Of a stretch of 64,000 nt of DNA, positions 62,897 through 64,000 are shown piece after piece (position 1 is the stretch's first letter; every line of letters begins with the position of its first letter). The DNA is from Halomonas sp. LBP4. GTDB taxonomy: Bacteria > Pseudomonadota > Gammaproteobacteria > Pseudomonadales > Halomonadaceae. The notes beneath the pieces are model-generated. The model saw only the letters and a program-made list of their open reading frames with translations. It did not search any database and had not been told where the DNA came from. Position numbers and translations under genes: made by a program. The stretch is from positions 524,641 through 588,640 of the forward strand of contig NZ_PDOG01000004.1 of assembly GCF_003202205.1 (NCBI RefSeq), read 5' to 3'.

Positions 62897-64000
62897 TCAG
62901 CGGAAGGCCAGGTCGCGCAGGAACAGCGCGATCTGCGGGAACATGATCAGCAGGGCCGCGGCCAGGATCAGCAGGAAGACGAAGGGGGGCGTGCCGCGGA
63001 TCACCTCCCAGTAGGGTCGCTTGAAGATGGCGATGGCGGTGAAGATGTCGCAGCCGAAGGGGGGCGTCGCCGAGCCGATGGCCACCTGCAGGGTGATCAG
63101 GATGCCCACCAGCACCGGGTCGAGGCCGGTAGCCGCGACGGCCGGGGCGAAGATGGGCGTCAGCACCAGGATCACCACGATGGGGTCGACGAACATGCAG
63201 GCCACGAAGAAGGCCACGCAGATCGCGATCAGCACGCCCACGGGGCCGGCCTCGTTGATCCCCACCGCCGCGAGGATCGTCTGGGGGATCTGGGCGAAGG
63301 AGATGATCCAGGAGAAGCCGTTGCCCACCGCCACCAGGATGAACACCACCGCGGTGATCAGGCCGGTGGACTTGGCGATGGCGTAAATTTCGGCGACCTT
63401 CAGCGAGCGAAAGACCACGAACTCCAGCACGATGGCATACAGCACGCAGGCCGCCGCGGCCTCGGTGGGGCTGAAGATGCCGCCATAGATGCCGCCGACG
63501 ATGATCACCGGGAAGCCCAGCGGCCAGAGGGCGTCGCGCACCGCCAGGCCCCGGGTTCGCCAGCTCGCCCTGGCCTCGGTGGGCACGTCCTTGACGATGG
63601 CGTAGACGACGCAGTAGACGGCGAACATCAGCAGGATCAACAGGCCCGGGCCAATGCCGGCGATGAACAGCTCGCCGATGGAGGTGCCCGAGATGACGCC
63701 GTAGATGATCATGCCGATGCTCGGCGGGATCAGGAAGGCGATGTCGCTGGAGTTGATGATCAGCGCCAGGGTGAAGGAGTCCGAATAGCCGGCCTTGAGC
63801 ATCTTGGGGCGCAGGGGGGAGCCGATGGCCACCACCGTGGCCTGGGTGGAGCCCGAGACGGCCCCGAACAGGGTGCAGGAGGCCGCGGTGCTCACCGCCA
63901 GCCCACCCTTCACGTGGCCAATGAAGGCCATCACCATGTTGATCAGCCGCTCGGCCGACTGGCCGCGGGTCATGATATCGGCGGCGAGGATGAACATCGG
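62897..64000 (-). CDS. teaC: TRAP transporter large permease (TeaC-like), 5' end outside the window
   Basis: At least 367 residues of a DctM-type protein are visible, with TM helices, SGSTQATVVAIGSPLRPKMLKAGY, PPSIGMIIYGVISGTSIGELF and GSATPPFGCDIFTAIAIFKR near the C-terminal end. The reading frame continues past the right edge. With the TeaD-like gene directly downstream it is likely the ectoine/hydroxyectoine permease TeaC. Assignment to another TRAP family with a Usp partner is possible. Confidence 0.85.
   Translation of the reverse strand, partial: PMFILAADIMTRGQSAERLINMVMAFIGHVKGGLAVSTAASCTLFGAVSGSTQATVVAIGSPLRPKMLKAGYSDSFTLALIINSSDIAFLIPPSIGMIIYGVISGTSIGELFIAGIGPGLLILLMFAVYCVVYAIVKDVPTEARASWRTRGLAVRDALWPLGFPVIIVGGIYGGIFSPTEAAAACVLYAIVLEFVVFRSLKVAEIYAIAKSTGLITAVVFILVAVGNGFSWIISFAQIPQTILAAVGINEAGPVGVLIAICVAFFVACMFVDPIVVILVLTPIFAPAVAATGLDPVLVGILITLQVAIGSATPPFGCDIFTAIAIFKRPYWEVIRGTPPFVFLLILAAALLIMFPQIALFLRDLAFR

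Overview
The window reads as a chromosomal piece of a high-GC halophilic gammaproteobacterium, most likely Halomonas or a close relative. The main pointers are the end of an ectoine-type TRAP transporter (TeaC with its universal-stress partner TeaD) at the right edge, a class I PHA synthase, the xseB-ispA-dxs block, a LysR-fpr (FinR/Fpr) pair, and glnK-amtB with a sigma54/NtrC-type promoter. Codon use is strongly GC-biased everywhere except about 15.0-23.3 kb.

Layout. 0-2.7 kb: a tripartite TRAP transporter (end of the binding protein, DctQ, DctM) and a MarR regulator. 2.7-6.8 kb: a purine-salvage/catabolism block (IclR regulator, NCS2 permease, 8-oxoguanine/guanine-type deaminase). 7.1-14.1 kb: a truncated DMT exporter, serA, xseB-ispA-dxs and, convergent, phaC. 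14.25-14.6 kb: a decayed SRAP (YedK/HMCES-like) gene. 15.0-23.3 kb: an AT-rich island of about ten small same-strand genes separated by attC-like sites, with no integrase. I read it as a CALIN-type (integron cassette cluster lacking an integrase) relic. Its genes include a PIN-domain protein, two HEPN-motif proteins, a SLATT-like two-TM protein and several unknowns. It is bracketed by inverted, almost identical REP palindromes.

23.5-28.2 kb: an acyltransferase-3 gene, divergent from a tight four-gene operon: a His-rich membrane protein, a KAS III-like ketosynthase with an intact Cys-His-Asn triad, a heme-oxygenase-like diiron oxidase (HDO) with an E/H/E/HxxxDxxH ligand set, and a protein of unknown function. 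This looks like an uncharacterised acyl-derived metabolite pathway. It and the cassette island are the two best candidates for an undescribed system.

28.3-45.9 kb: mostly housekeeping (GST, hemolysin III-like, ribA, hemE, VanZ-like, host-attachment-like, chemoreceptor, finR/fpr, PII-amtB-PII, ubiK, comM, lipoprotein and lipase, glcB). A 168-bp MITE-like element lies in front of glcB, and a 53-bp IS3-type double end is inserted in the loop of the terminator downstream of glcB. 46-53.4 kb: one minus-strand operon holding an OmpR-type regulator, a TorS-like hybrid kinase and an FrcBCA-like sugar ABC transporter with a second RbsB/TorT-like periplasmic protein. This looks like a sugar-sensing and uptake unit. 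53.6-64 kb: thioesterase, DUF423, thiS-thiG-trmB, a DMT exporter whose frame runs antisense into trmB, LysR, AEC transporter, SCO copper chaperone with a partner, secreted PHB-depolymerase-like esterase, FKBP isomerase, teaD and partial teaC.

No rRNA, tRNA, CRISPR array, integrase or complete insertion sequence was recognised. All calls come from reading sequence and translations; none was checked by database search.
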